Source of the DNA: JBPOJN01 sp052033505
Lineage (GTDB): Bacteria; UBA10199; JACPAL01; GCA-016699445
Length of the DNA: 64,000 nt
Assembly (NCBI GenBank): GCA_052033505.1
Contig: JBPOJN010000014.1
Location: forward strand, 1 to 64,000
Direction: 5' to 3'
Position numbers and translations under genes: made by a program. Below are positions 36,565 through 45,628 of the stretch, one piece after another; within the stretch, counting starts at the first letter, position 1, and each line of letters opens with the position of its first letter. The notes under the pieces were generated by a model. The model worked only from the letters and a program-made list of their open reading frames with translations, was not told the DNA's origin and made no database searches.

Positions 36565-37995
36565 ATGGCGATTGATCTTCCTCGGGTGCGGCTTAGCGAT
36601 TTAGTTCATGCGGCGAGTCAGTATGTTGTTCCCGCCGTGTCCCGGCGCGCGGTTTCCTTGCGTCACAACCTGGTTTCCGGTGCGGATAGCCTGGCGCAAT
36701 CCATTGACCGCCGTTTTCGGGATCGCTTGGAGGGGCGGGCGCGGACTTTCGCAGAAAGAGCGCTTGGATTCGATTTCCGCGATTCCGTTCCGTTCGTTCC
36801 GCGTACGGTCGAAAAACTCTTGGGCTCCGAACATACGGCCTACAACGTCTTAGGGCTCGCGCAAACGATGGTCGATATCGCGGCGTCGCTCATGCACTAT
36901 GCTTCGATCGTGGGCGTGCGGGAATTCATGCAAGCCTACAAGACGGTCGGCAGTTCCCTCGACCGTTTATCCGTCCATCCGGAATTCGCGCCATACGCGC
37001 AGTTGCATTACCAGCATTGGATCGAGGATTACGCGAAGATCCACGGTCTTTCCGTACGCTTCGAAAACACAGAGCTCGTCCCTCAGGAAGGACCCGCGGT
37101 TTATGCGGTTTTTTGCCATTCCAGTATCTTTCCCGATTTCTTCCTGCCCTATCTCGACCCGCGCGGAGCCTTCGTGGCGGACGCGTACAATTTCCGCGAC
37201 AATCCCGTCAGCCGCCGTTTCGGGTTCAGTTTGATGGGCGACTTGTTCGGGCAGCCCTTGGTCGACCGCAAGGATCCGGCGCGAAACGAGAAATTGTTCG
37301 ATCACATCATCGACGTCTCCGCACGTCACGGCATACGGCCGATTTGGTTCCCCAACGGCACGCGCGTCCCGCGTGCGTGGAAAGACGATGGGACGCTGGA
37401 CCGCGCCGGTTTTTACTCCAGCGCGCCGAACGCGAAAAATGCGAAACATTACCTGCAAGCCGGGGGCGTGGCGGTAAACGCCGTGCGTTTGGCTAAAAAA
37501 GTGGGACGGACGGTAAAGGTGGTCGTGGTCACCATTCAAGGTCCGGAATACGTCATGCCGAAGAGCGCCGGGAAGCCGCCTTTCATTCAGCCCACGCGTC
37601 TTCGCGGGGACATCGTGCACCGTTTCGTCCAGGTCATCGAAGTCTCCCCGGACAGCAAAGAGAGACAGGTCATTACGGATTTGGGCCGCAATCTGCATCT
37701 GCAGGCCAAGGCGGATCTAGGAATCGATGAGTACCTCGTCGAATGCGTCGGTCGCTGGAGCGGCAGCGAGCAAAAAGCAAAAGCCTTCGCTGAAAAAGCC
37801 AAGAATGGAAAAGGCGAGATTTGGTTCATCCTCGCCGACCGTATTCGCGCCATCCATCCATCACTCCCGGAGCGGGCGCAGTTCATCCAGCGACTTCTGG
37901 AAGCGGTCGATATTTTGAACCCCAACGGAGCCTTGGATACGCTTCTCGAAGAAGTCACCGCCTTCATGATGAAACACCAATTCGACGCGCATTGA
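36565..37995 (+). CDS. Glycerol-phosphate-type acyltransferase
   Basis: The 476-residue protein ends the operon. Residues 175-300 match the PlsB/PlsC acyltransferase family: AVYAVFCHSSIFPDFFLPYL (H185 and D191, spaced HX5D instead of the usual HX4D), the middle block GDLFGQPLVDRKDPAR and the phosphate-binding WFPNGTRVPR (in place of FPEGTR). It probably transfers the product of the upstream synthases to a glycerol phosphate or other head group. Residues 1-150 and 320-476 are not recognised. No membrane helix is clear; it may be a peripheral membrane protein. It begins 49 bases after the reductase-dehydratase gene. Confidence 0.78.
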   Translation: MAIDLPRVRLSDLVHAASQYVVPAVSRRAVSLRHNLVSGADSLAQSIDRRFRDRLEGRARTFAERALGFDFRDSVPFVPRTVEKLLGSEHTAYNVLGLAQTMVDIAASLMHYASIVGVREFMQAYKTVGSSLDRLSVHPEFAPYAQLHYQHWIEDYAKIHGLSVRFENTELVPQEGPAVYAVFCHSSIFPDFFLPYLDPRGAFVADAYNFRDNPVSRRFGFSLMGDLFGQPLVDRKDPARNEKLFDHIIDVSARHGIRPIWFPNGTRVPRAWKDDGTLDRAGFYSSAPNAKNAKHYLQAGGVAVNAVRLAKKVGRTVKVVVVTIQGPEYVMPKSAGKPPFIQPTRLRGDIVHRFVQVIEVSPDSKERQVITDLGRNLHLQAKADLGIDEYLVECVGRWSGSEQKAKAFAEKAKNGKGEIWFILADRIRAIHPSLPERAQFIQRLLEAVDILNPNGALDTLLEEVTAFMMKHQFDAH

Positions 37996-38130
37996 TCTCC
38001 CACTCCCTTTTAAATTTCTTAATTTTTCCGCTGACTTCCGCAACCCGTCCGTCGTTTTGCCGATAATGATCTTATAAAAGTGCGTTTGTATTATTCTCAA
38101 AAATAGGCTAAGTGCTTGATTTTATTCATT

Positions 38131-38853
38131 ATGCCCATTGAGCCCATCCAGAGTGGTCTTCAGTCCAGCATCTCTTTGCCGCCGTCCCGCGTGATTTGGA
38201 CGGGGACGGACGCCGCCTCGCGCGTGTCTTCGAAGCATTTCGGGGAAGCGATTCCGGATGTGGCGGACATTCGGGCGAATCCCGCGCTCTTGGAGATGTT
38301 CGGACGTTTGGGCGTACTCGAGAGGCTCCGCCGGAAATTGAATACGTTATCGCGGAAGCGGGCGCGCCTCGTGCCGGGCAAGAAGACCGTCGCGTGCGCG
38401 TTGCGCGCCTGTGAGGAGACGGATTTCGAGGACGTGATTTTCGCGGGCGTGGAGTTCGCGGAGGAATACCGCGGCGAAGAAGATACGATGGCGGGCGTCC
38501 TCGCGCACGAGTACGGCCACCTGCTCTCGGACTGGACGAAGGGTTTGAATCCCGACGCCATGACCTGGGAGGAAATTTTCGAGAGGCGTAAGGAAGAAGA
38601 GGCCGCGGCCGACGGTTACGCTGGGAAAATGCTCTTCCAGATGGGTTATTCGCCCGAGGGCATGGTGAAATTCTTGAAGAAGATCCAGAAGAAGGAATGC
38701 CTCAAATACCACTCGCCGTCCACGCGCGAGGCCATCATCCGCCGTGCGTTCTCCGAAGCGCACCGCAAACAAAATCAAATGGTCAATCTCCGTTCGATGT
38801 TCTCCGGCATCGCCTCCAATCCCTTCACGGCCAAACTCATCGCAGTGGCGTAA
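38131..38853 (+). CDS. M48-type zinc metallopeptidase without signal peptide
   Basis: From the ATG at 38131 the protein has 240 residues. The zinc site HEYGH lies in AGVLAHEYGHLLSDW (about residue 125), and the third ligand comes from EEEAAADGYAGKMLFQMGYSPEGM, the EExxAD pattern of peptidase family M48. Unlike most M48 proteins it has no signal peptide, lipobox or membrane helix. Its first 25 residues are rich in Ser, Pro and Ile (MPIEPIQSGLQSSISLPP). It could act in the cytoplasm or be exported by another route. A terminator hairpin follows and overlaps the start codon of the next gene. Confidence 0.8.
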   Translation: MPIEPIQSGLQSSISLPPSRVIWTGTDAASRVSSKHFGEAIPDVADIRANPALLEMFGRLGVLERLRRKLNTLSRKRARLVPGKKTVACALRACEETDFEDVIFAGVEFAEEYRGEEDTMAGVLAHEYGHLLSDWTKGLNPDAMTWEEIFERRKEEEAAADGYAGKMLFQMGYSPEGMVKFLKKIQKKECLKYHSPSTREAIIRRAFSEAHRKQNQMVNLRSMFSGIASNPFTAKLIAVA

Positions 38854-38869
38854 CGGTTCGTTTTTAGGT

Positions 38870-38893
38870 AAGCCGCGGCCATGCGGCTTTTTT
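38870..38893 (+). terminator. Terminator hairpin overlapping the next start codon
   Basis: AAGCCGC (38870-38876) pairs perfectly with GCGGCTT (38883-38889), followed by more T to 38893. The 6-base loop contains the first bases of the ATG at 38881. It suits the end of the peptidase transcript but lies across the translation start of the lipoprotein gene. Confidence 0.65.
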
Positions 38894-39612
38894 CAAAAAT
38901 TCCCATTTTATTTTTATTGGTTTTCTGGGGCGCTTGCGGCGCTTCGGACCCCGTTCCTGCGCCTGTGCCCACGCAGGTCATCGATGCGACCACGGTAGGT
39001 GGAATCCAGGGCGTCGTTTCGTTCGCGGGGACGCCTCCATCCGCGGCGAAAATCCCGGTCGCGAGTTTTTCGGAATGCGGCAATCCGTCCGGTATCGATA
39101 CCGATATCTTGATTCAAAATGGCAAAGTCAAAAACGCCTTCGTGGCGATCACGAAAGGTTTGGAAAATTACCGGTTCGAGAAGACTTCGGAAGAAGTCAT
39201 GATCGATCAGCGTCATTGCCTCTATGAACCGCGCGTGATCGGGCTCCAAGTCGGTCAGACCTTGGTCGTGAAAAACAGCGATCCGGCCCTGCATAATATC
39301 CACGCGCAGCCGCTACAGTCGCGGGGTTTTAATGTCGGCATGCCCCGGCAAGCCTCCGATATCCGCAAGACTTTCGAAGTACCTGAGGTGATGATTCCCC
39401 TGCGCTGCGACGTGCACCCCTGGATGCGGGCTTATGCGGGCATCCTGCCTCATCCTTATTTTTCGGTGACCGGTGACGACGGAAGCTTCCGCCTGAAGAA
39501 CGTCCCGCCCGGGGATTATATCGTGACCGTGTGGCACGAAAAATTGGGCAAAAAAGAATTCCCGATATCGGTGGGCGCCCGCGAAGAGAAGACGCTGGAA
39601 GTTTCGTTTTGA
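38881..39612 (+). CDS. Cupredoxin-like lipoprotein
   Basis: The 243-residue protein has a lipoprotein signal ending at FWGAC (Cys about residue 19) and a Pro/Val linker. Residues 40-190 resemble a plastocyanin-like fold: GGIQGVVSFAGTPP, LQVGQTLVVKNSDPALHNIHA with a ligand His, and RCDVHPWM, the C-x2-H-x2-M loop of blue copper proteins. Residues 195-243 form a carboxypeptidase-regulatory-like beta sandwich (GSFRLKNVPPGDYIVTVWHEKLG). It is probably periplasmic, in electron transfer or copper binding. The start codon lies in the loop of a terminator hairpin, so it probably needs its own promoter. A bidirectional terminator follows. Confidence 0.78.
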   Translation: MRLFSKIPILFLLVFWGACGASDPVPAPVPTQVIDATTVGGIQGVVSFAGTPPSAAKIPVASFSECGNPSGIDTDILIQNGKVKNAFVAITKGLENYRFEKTSEEVMIDQRHCLYEPRVIGLQVGQTLVVKNSDPALHNIHAQPLQSRGFNVGMPRQASDIRKTFEVPEVMIPLRCDVHPWMRAYAGILPHPYFSVTGDDGSFRLKNVPPGDYIVTVWHEKLGKKEFPISVGAREEKTLEVSF

Positions 39613-39628
39613 CCGCCTTCCAAAATAA

Positions 39629-39666
39629 AAAACCCCTGAGCCTCTTTCGAGAGACCCAGGGGTTTT
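39629..39666. terminator. Bidirectional terminator
   Basis: AAAACCCCTG pairs with CAGGGGTTTT around a partly paired loop, with A/T runs on both sides. It serves both the cupredoxin-like gene and the convergent PuuD-like gene. Confidence 0.85.
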
Positions 39667-39689
39667 GAATTCAAGACGGTCTAAAACGG

Positions 39690-40451
39690 CTAGAAGCCCT
39701 TCACCTTCCCCGCACGCTTGTAAAACATCAGGACATGGAACCAGCCCACGACGACGATCAAGGGCAGAATCCACCAGTAGCTGGCGGCCCAGGTCGTATG
39801 TCCGTTGATCATCGTCCACACCAGCGGCACGGACAGGTAAGTATTATGCCGCGAGCGGAGACCCGCCATCGCGACGATTGCGGCGTCCGCCGGAGTACCG
39901 GTTTTGACGCCCGTAATGATCTTCTGCTGCGCGGGCCAGATGCGAAACCAGACGTTGAACGCCATGATCGTGCCGAAGACGCCGCCTAAGTGGATATTGT
40001 AGGCGCGATAACTCATACCGGCCCACATTTTCATGACCAAGGTGAGCACAACGACCGCAATCACGCCGAAAGCCGCGACGGCTTTCGGGTTCTTGCCCAA
40101 GGGGCTCTTCATGATGGCGTCGTAGAGGAAAGGCGAGATTAGTACCAACGCGAGGATCGCGAAGACGGGACCACGGAGGCCGTCGCTCGGACTTTCGAGC
40201 ACGAGACCGCCGTGATAGAACACCAACGCCAAAAGCAGGATACCGGAAGCCCACGTGAAAGCCGCGCCCCAACGGAACCAGAACAAGGCCCGGGGCATCA
40301 GCTCCGGGACAACTTTTTTCTTCGTGTCGCCGTCCATGGTGGCGACGAAGGGGCCGTTCACGAAGTTGAAGAAATACAGCATGCCGATCCACAGGATGCC
40401 GGCGACGACGTGGATCCAGCGGAAAAACGATTCTAAAATTTGAGGCGCCAT
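39690..40451 (-). CDS. PuuD-like (urate oxidase N-terminal type) membrane protein
   Basis: From the ATG at 40451 (GGGAGG eight bases upstream) the protein has 253 residues and about six or seven membrane helices. The start SFFRWIHVVAGILWIGMLYFFNFVNGPFV and the later RAYNIHLGGVFGTIMAFNVWFRIWPAQQKII match the membrane domain of PuuD/urate hydroxylase-like proteins (Urate_ox_N), with several conserved His that could bind heme. PuuD carries a C-terminal cytochrome c, which is absent here, so the role in urate metabolism is doubtful; a general respiratory role is possible. The frame is open to 40532 but that extension lacks support. Confidence 0.8.
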   Translation of the reverse strand: MAPQILESFFRWIHVVAGILWIGMLYFFNFVNGPFVATMDGDTKKKVVPELMPRALFWFRWGAAFTWASGILLLALVFYHGGLVLESPSDGLRGPVFAILALVLISPFLYDAIMKSPLGKNPKAVAAFGVIAVVVLTLVMKMWAGMSYRAYNIHLGGVFGTIMAFNVWFRIWPAQQKIITGVKTGTPADAAIVAMAGLRSRHNTYLSVPLVWTMINGHTTWAASYWWILPLIVVVGWFHVLMFYKRAGKVKGF

Positions 40452-40577
40452 TTTGAAACCTCCCGATAAAGTTGACGAAAAGAAAGCCGCCGCATCTTTA
40501 AGAAACGATGAAGTTTTTTCAAGGTAAATCAAGGAGAGGCTTGCAATTGATGGGCGGCGATTCTAAAGACCGACCCC

Positions 40578-42410
40578 GTGCCGACAACCCAAAATCTACA
40601 AGATATCGCGAAACGCATTCGCCATGACATCCTGACGTCCACGACCGAAGCGGGATCGGGCCATCCGACCTCTTCGATGTCCGCGACCGATCTCATGGCG
40701 GCGCTGTATTTCAAATATCTGAAATTCGACCTGCAAGACCCTCAGCACCCAAACAACGACCGCATTATTTTTTCCAAAGGCCACGCCTCGCCGCTATTTT
40801 ATGCACTGTACGCGGCGGCCGGAGTGGTCAGCGATGCCGAGCTGAAATCTCTGCGCCGTCTCGGAAGTATTTTTCAAGGCCACCCGACGCCGGATTTCAA
40901 ATACGCCGAAGCGGCGACGGGAAGTTTAGGTCAGGGGCTCTCGATCGGCGTCGGCATGGCGTTGAACGCGAAGTCGATCGATCATCTCCCGTACCGTACG
41001 TATGTTCTCTTGGGCGACGGCGAGATGGCGGAAGGATCCGTCTGGGAAGCGATCCAGATCGCGGCGTATTATAAATTGGATAATCTGGTCGCGATTGTCG
41101 ACGTGAACCGCTTGGGTCAAAGCCAAGAGACGATGTACGGCCACGACGCTGAGGCTTATTCGCAACGCATCACGGCCTTCGGCTGGGACGTCGTCACGAT
41201 CGACGGACATTCGTATGCAGAAATCGAAAAGGCGTACGAAAGCTGCTTGAACGCTAATGGCCGCCCGAAGGCCATCGTCGCGCGCACGCTGAAGGGCAAA
41301 GGCGTTTCGTTCCTCGAAGACAAATCGAATTGGCACGGCAAGGCTTTGTCGGCGGCGGATTTGGAGAAGGCTCTGAAGGAATTGGGGCCGGTGGATTTGA
41401 AACTCGTCACCGGCATCCAAAAACCAGAAAATCTGAAACCGAAAACCGTGACCACTACCGACGTCCCGCCGCCGTCCTATAAAAAAGGCGACGCGGTCGC
41501 CACGCGCAAGGCCTTCGGCAACGCGCTTGGTCGCTTGGTCGCGAAGTATCCCGACCTCATCTCGATCGACGCGGAGACGAAGAATTCGACCTTCGCCGAA
41601 GCGATGCTGGAAAAGAAAAAAGAGAATTACTTCGAAATGTTCATCGCCGAACAGAACATGATCGGCGTGGGCGTGGGTCTCACGCGCCGCGGGAAGATTT
41701 GTTTCGCGTCGACGTTCGCGGCGTTCCTGACGCGCGCATTCGACCAGATCCGCATGGCGGCGGTCAGCCAGTCTTCGATCAAATGCGTGGGCTCGCACGT
41801 CGGCGTTTCGATCGGTGAAGACGGTCCGTCGCAGATGGGTTTGGAAGACATCGCGATGTTCCGCGCGATCCACGGCAGCACGGTCCTGTATCCGTCGGAC
41901 GCCGTGTCGGCTGAGTATTTAGTGGAAGAATTAATCAAAACGCCCGGCATCGGCTACTTGCGCACCAGCCGTCCGGCGAATCCCGTGCTCTATGACGTCG
42001 GCGAAAAATTCCCGATCGGCGGATCGAAGACGTTGCGTTCGTCGGCCCAGGATCAAGTGACGCTCGTCGCCGCCGGCGTGACCTTGATCGAGTCTTTGCA
42101 GGCCGCCGACGCCCTCGCGAAAGATGGCGTTCATATTCGCGTGATCGATTGTTATTCCGTCAAACCCATCGACGCGGCGACACTTAAAAAAGCCGCTTCC
42201 GAAACCAAAGCCTTGATCGTCGTCGAAGATCACTGGTCTGAGGGCGGCATCGGCGACGCCGTGCTCGACGCCTTGGCGACGTCCCGCTCCGTTCCCGTCC
42301 ATAAAATGGCTGTTCACGGAATGCCTGGCTCCGCCAAGCCCCAGGAAATGGTTGTCTGGGCTGGCATCGACGCCGCGTCGATTGCCAAAAAAGTCCGCAG
42401 CCTTCTCTGA
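40578..42410 (+). CDS. tkt: Transketolase
   Basis: Transketolase moves two-carbon units in the non-oxidative pentose phosphate pathway using thiamine diphosphate. The protein has 610 residues, nearer the shorter archaeal/animal-type enzymes than E. coli's 660. It shows SGHPTSSMSATDL, ATGSLGQGLSIGVGMA, the ThDP motif LGDGEMAEGSVWEA...VAIVDVNRLGQ, the catalytic Glu in FIAEQNMIGVGVGL, and a C-terminal domain ending MAVHGMPGSAKPQEMV. The start codon is GTG. A divergent copy of its last 38 codons occurs at 45.93-46.05 kb. rpiB at 18.4 kb belongs to the same pathway. Confidence 0.95.
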   Translation: MPTTQNLQDIAKRIRHDILTSTTEAGSGHPTSSMSATDLMAALYFKYLKFDLQDPQHPNNDRIIFSKGHASPLFYALYAAAGVVSDAELKSLRRLGSIFQGHPTPDFKYAEAATGSLGQGLSIGVGMALNAKSIDHLPYRTYVLLGDGEMAEGSVWEAIQIAAYYKLDNLVAIVDVNRLGQSQETMYGHDAEAYSQRITAFGWDVVTIDGHSYAEIEKAYESCLNANGRPKAIVARTLKGKGVSFLEDKSNWHGKALSAADLEKALKELGPVDLKLVTGIQKPENLKPKTVTTTDVPPPSYKKGDAVATRKAFGNALGRLVAKYPDLISIDAETKNSTFAEAMLEKKKENYFEMFIAEQNMIGVGVGLTRRGKICFASTFAAFLTRAFDQIRMAAVSQSSIKCVGSHVGVSIGEDGPSQMGLEDIAMFRAIHGSTVLYPSDAVSAEYLVEELIKTPGIGYLRTSRPANPVLYDVGEKFPIGGSKTLRSSAQDQVTLVAAGVTLIESLQAADALAKDGVHIRVIDCYSVKPIDAATLKKAASETKALIVVEDHWSEGGIGDAVLDALATSRSVPVHKMAVHGMPGSAKPQEMVVWAGIDAASIAKKVRSLL

Positions 42411-42454
42411 TATCTAACGCACCGCACAAAATTTAGGCAGCAGTGACTATCATT

Positions 42455-42472
42455 TAAGCATTTGATTTTATT
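42455..42472 (+). promoter_or_regulatory. AT-rich promoter-like element upstream of the amidase-type gene
   Basis: TAAGCATTTGATTTTATT matches 15 of 18 bases with TAAGTGCTTGATTTTATT at 38109-38126, just upstream of the M48-type gene. Spacing to the start codons differs (75 and 4 bases). It may contain a -35-like TTGATT, but no consistent -10 was found. Confidence 0.3.
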
Positions 42473-42547
42473 AGAGAAAATTGAATTTTACAATTGACGT
42501 TTTTTTAGAATTACTCCAATTCTGCAGGAGGGGTTGGAGAATTCTGA

Positions 42548-45500
42548 ATGATCGGATTTCCCTCCGTCGGTACTCACCTCTCAAACTCCCTAGGGACTTC
42601 TTCCTCGGGATCGATTCCGTTTTCTCCCGAAGCCACATCCCTGATGACAGGGCCGACGCCCGCCGAAAGTTTATACGGCGTCATGAACGGGATGACGCTG
42701 GTCGCCGCAGTTTCCGGATCTCCGGCGCTCGCGAGGGTTTGTTCCCATCCCGCGTTCGCCGCGGCGTCATTGGGGTTGGGCGCTTATTTCCAATACCAAG
42801 CCGCCGGACAAACGCAGAGCCTGATCGCGGGTGGATTGCTCGCTCTGTCGGCCGCTGGAACGGCCGTGAATGCGTATTCTTTTTATCGCGGCCTGAAAGC
42901 CGGCTGGCAGAGCCTCCACTTTTCCACGCAGCTCGCAGTTTATGATCGCGTCCGTGACGTGAATTTACCGCCCGAGGTCCGCGCCGCGATCGTGGAAGCG
43001 CGGAATCACTGGGCGGATTTAAAAGACGAACGTCCTGAGCGCATCGCGGCAGCCGTGCAAAGCAGTTTCAGAGGTGCGGCCCCTGAACAAGCCGCTTCTA
43101 CACCTCATCTCTTCGTGCGCGAGCGCCGCCTGGAGGCGGAAGACATGGCTTCCGGTGCGGCCCGTCATGCGACCGATGCCGCTTGGAAGACGTCGCCGGA
43201 CGCCGAGAAAATGCTGCGCGCGTGCGCGCCGGAAGGATCGGCTTGGGATCGTTTGATCGTGCTACGCGATGCTCCCGGGCATTTGGAGTATGTGCGGCGT
43301 TCGGTCCTACACGCCGAGGAGGCGCAAAGGGTCGCTTCCGCGAGTCCTCGCAATTGGGTCAGCGAAGCGCGCGGCGATGCCTCGTACGCGCCGTGGCAAA
43401 AGACGGTGGGGGAGTGGCTGGGGCGCAACGTCCAAGGGGCCTTGCTCTACGGCATCCCGGCCTTCGTGACACTCCAGGTCCTGGCCGGAGGTTTGGATTA
43501 CGCCCAAGGACAATTGGCCGGTGAAGGATTTTTCAAACAAATCGTCCATTCGTTGCTCGGCTTGGCTCCCGCCGCGGCGACTTATCTTTATAACGCGCGC
43601 CAAGGCAGCCGCCGCTTCAACGTCTCCCCGGCCGCGCATCAGGAAATCGTCGTCGAACGTTTTCTGGATCCCGAGTTGCAAAAACGCACCGTGGAGCGTC
43701 TCGCATCTGCGGTACCTCCTCTAGAGCCGGGAGAAAGCGCGCGTTACGCGGAACAGTGCCGCGTGAATCTCGATCGCGTCGAAAGCCAAATCGCCGTGCT
43801 GGAAAGCCTCGAGATTCCCATCATCGCGGACCGAGCCGAAGTTTCCAGCGGAGCGCCGGCATTTTTAAAGGAAAACGATCGCGTGCGGAAATTCACGCCC
43901 ATTCGCGTGCCTGACCCGAAAAGACCTTACCGCTACGACCATCGTCCGAACGTGCCCGATACCGAAGAGAGAAAACGGATACGGACCGAGATCAAGGCCA
44001 TGCCGATCGTTTCACTCGAGGAAGCGATCCGTGCGGGCCGGGTCACTCACGTCGATATCTACAACATGATTCGTGACCACTCGGTCTCGAAAGACGGAGC
44101 GGTCATCACGCGTCCTCTCGAAGGGAAATTGGGCCGCAAGCTCTTACGGCTCGCGCAAGAAGCGGATCGCAAAGGCGAGATCCGGCATTTTACGCTGGTC
44201 AAAGACTTGTTCGAAGGCATCGACGGCGTCGTGACGGCCGGCTCAAAGACAATGCATCTAACCGATTTCGGGAAAAGCCCGCTCGTCCAACGTCTCGTCG
44301 ATCAGGGATTCGTTCCCATCCCTTGCGGACTGACGGCGGGCGCCAACGGGCCCGACGGTCTCTATAACGGTCACGGGGCTGTGGGGAATTCCAAGAAAGC
44401 GGGTTATGACACCGCGGGATCCTCCTCGGCGGAGGCCTATGCGTTGGGATTGAAGGATTTCCCGATCCGTCTCGCGATCGGCACCGACACCGGAGGCTCG
44501 ATCACTGCGCCTTGCGGGGCTATGGAGCTCTTCGGTTGGATTCCCGAGCCCGGCACGGTCTCGCGCGCGAACATGATCCCGTATGCGACGCATCTAGACA
44601 CTCCGGGTGTCATGGGTGTGGACAAGGGTGAAGTCCTGAACCTCGCGCGCCTGCTCACGCTTTCGCCGTACCAGAGCCGTTTCGATGAAAGCCCGCGAAG
44701 CCCGGCTCTTTATTATTTTGAATCGAACCTGCAGCTCGCATCCGAAAAAAACCGCGAACGGTTTGATCGCGAGGTCAAAAAATTCCGTCTTCAAGGCTTA
44801 TCCGCGACGGCTCTCGACGAACGCTTTTCCGCCTACCGCACGATTCCCTTAGATCTCTACGCCGACTCTTACGCCGCGGCCGCGATGGCGCTCATGAATC
44901 CGCTGCAAGAGAACGCCCGGGGAGAGCCTCAGCGCTACATCCTCGACAGGCGCCTGCAAATGCGCATGGGCCGTGCCCATGCTCTGCTCATGACGCCGGA
45001 TGAGAAGCATGGGAACCTCTTCAACCGCTACCTGCACCTGCACGTCCGTTTCCGAGAGCTCTTCCAGAAAAAGTTCCCCGCCGGCTTCACCCTGATCACG
45101 CCCGCGCCCGAAGCCGTGGCTCTGGAAGACTTCATCCCGAACGGTCCCGCCGGCGCCTTGCTCGACCGCCACGATCAACAAGGCGGCATGCTGAAAAATC
45201 GCGTCTATCATGCAGCCTTCGTCGATGCGGAGCGGGGGATGGTGATCGAAGGGAAGATGGAAGACGTGCTGGCGGTGAGTCTGACCGAAGGCACTGCGGC
45301 GTTTCAGGAAACGTTGAAGCAAAAGATCGGGGATAAGATCAAAAATATTTATCCGAAATTCGCGGAGCGTCGATTCGGTGAGTTCATCGACGTTCTCATC
45401 GCCGAGGTTCGGAAGCGGACGGACGCCCGTGGAATCTCATTTGATCCTTCGGACGTTTTTGAAGAGGCCAAGCTGGATCAGTGCGTGGGTGATGTCGTTA

Positions 45501-45574
45501 AGATGGCCGTCACCGCGATACAAAAGCAGGCGCCGCATCTCCTTGAAGACAACGCCTCCGGCCAGGCGGCTTGA
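42548..45574 (+). CDS. Large amidase-signature protein with a membrane-associated N-terminal region
   Basis: The 1008-residue protein has two parts. Residues 1-45 are Ser/Thr/Pro-rich. Residues 45-360 hold hydrophobic segments (MTLVAAVSGSP..., AAASLGLGAYFQYQAAG, SLIAGGLLALSAAGTAVNAY, and FVTLQVLAGG near 305) between charged helices. Residues 540-720 are an amidase-signature domain with an intact triad: Lys in TLVKDLFEGIDGV, cis-Ser in DTAGSSSAEAY and nucleophile Ser in GTDTGGSITAPCGAMELFGW. The family hydrolyses amides, including GatA and fatty acid amide hydrolases. The substrate is unknown. GGAGGGG and TTGGAG precede the ATG. It lies between tkt and a tkt 3' fragment. Confidence 0.75.
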   Translation: MIGFPSVGTHLSNSLGTSSSGSIPFSPEATSLMTGPTPAESLYGVMNGMTLVAAVSGSPALARVCSHPAFAAASLGLGAYFQYQAAGQTQSLIAGGLLALSAAGTAVNAYSFYRGLKAGWQSLHFSTQLAVYDRVRDVNLPPEVRAAIVEARNHWADLKDERPERIAAAVQSSFRGAAPEQAASTPHLFVRERRLEAEDMASGAARHATDAAWKTSPDAEKMLRACAPEGSAWDRLIVLRDAPGHLEYVRRSVLHAEEAQRVASASPRNWVSEARGDASYAPWQKTVGEWLGRNVQGALLYGIPAFVTLQVLAGGLDYAQGQLAGEGFFKQIVHSLLGLAPAAATYLYNARQGSRRFNVSPAAHQEIVVERFLDPELQKRTVERLASAVPPLEPGESARYAEQCRVNLDRVESQIAVLESLEIPIIADRAEVSSGAPAFLKENDRVRKFTPIRVPDPKRPYRYDHRPNVPDTEERKRIRTEIKAMPIVSLEEAIRAGRVTHVDIYNMIRDHSVSKDGAVITRPLEGKLGRKLLRLAQEADRKGEIRHFTLVKDLFEGIDGVVTAGSKTMHLTDFGKSPLVQRLVDQGFVPIPCGLTAGANGPDGLYNGHGAVGNSKKAGYDTAGSSSAEAYALGLKDFPIRLAIGTDTGGSITAPCGAMELFGWIPEPGTVSRANMIPYATHLDTPGVMGVDKGEVLNLARLLTLSPYQSRFDESPRSPALYYFESNLQLASEKNRERFDREVKKFRLQGLSATALDERFSAYRTIPLDLYADSYAAAAMALMNPLQENARGEPQRYILDRRLQMRMGRAHALLMTPDEKHGNLFNRYLHLHVRFRELFQKKFPAGFTLITPAPEAVALEDFIPNGPAGALLDRHDQQGGMLKNRVYHAAFVDAERGMVIEGKMEDVLAVSLTEGTAAFQETLKQKIGDKIKNIYPKFAERRFGEFIDVLIAEVRKRTDARGISFDPSDVFEEAKLDQCVGDVVKMAVTAIQKQAPHLLEDNASGQAA

Positions 45575-45601
45575 TAGAATCGAGACTCCATAAATATATG
45601 T

Positions 45602-45626
45602 AATATGGAATCATGTATTCCATATT
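45602..45626. repeat. Perfect 10-bp inverted repeat after the amidase-type gene
   Basis: AATATGGAAT (45602-45611) and ATTCCATATT (45617-45626) are exact complements around CATGT. It lies between the amidase-type stop and the convergent antitoxin stop, and may end transcription weakly in both directions. Confidence 0.5.
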
Positions 45627-45628
45627 GC

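Noticed and set aside
38059..38066. GCCGATAA, an exact sigma-28 -10 sequence before the M48-type gene
   Set aside because: No TAAA-type -35 lies at the required distance and no flagellar gene is present.
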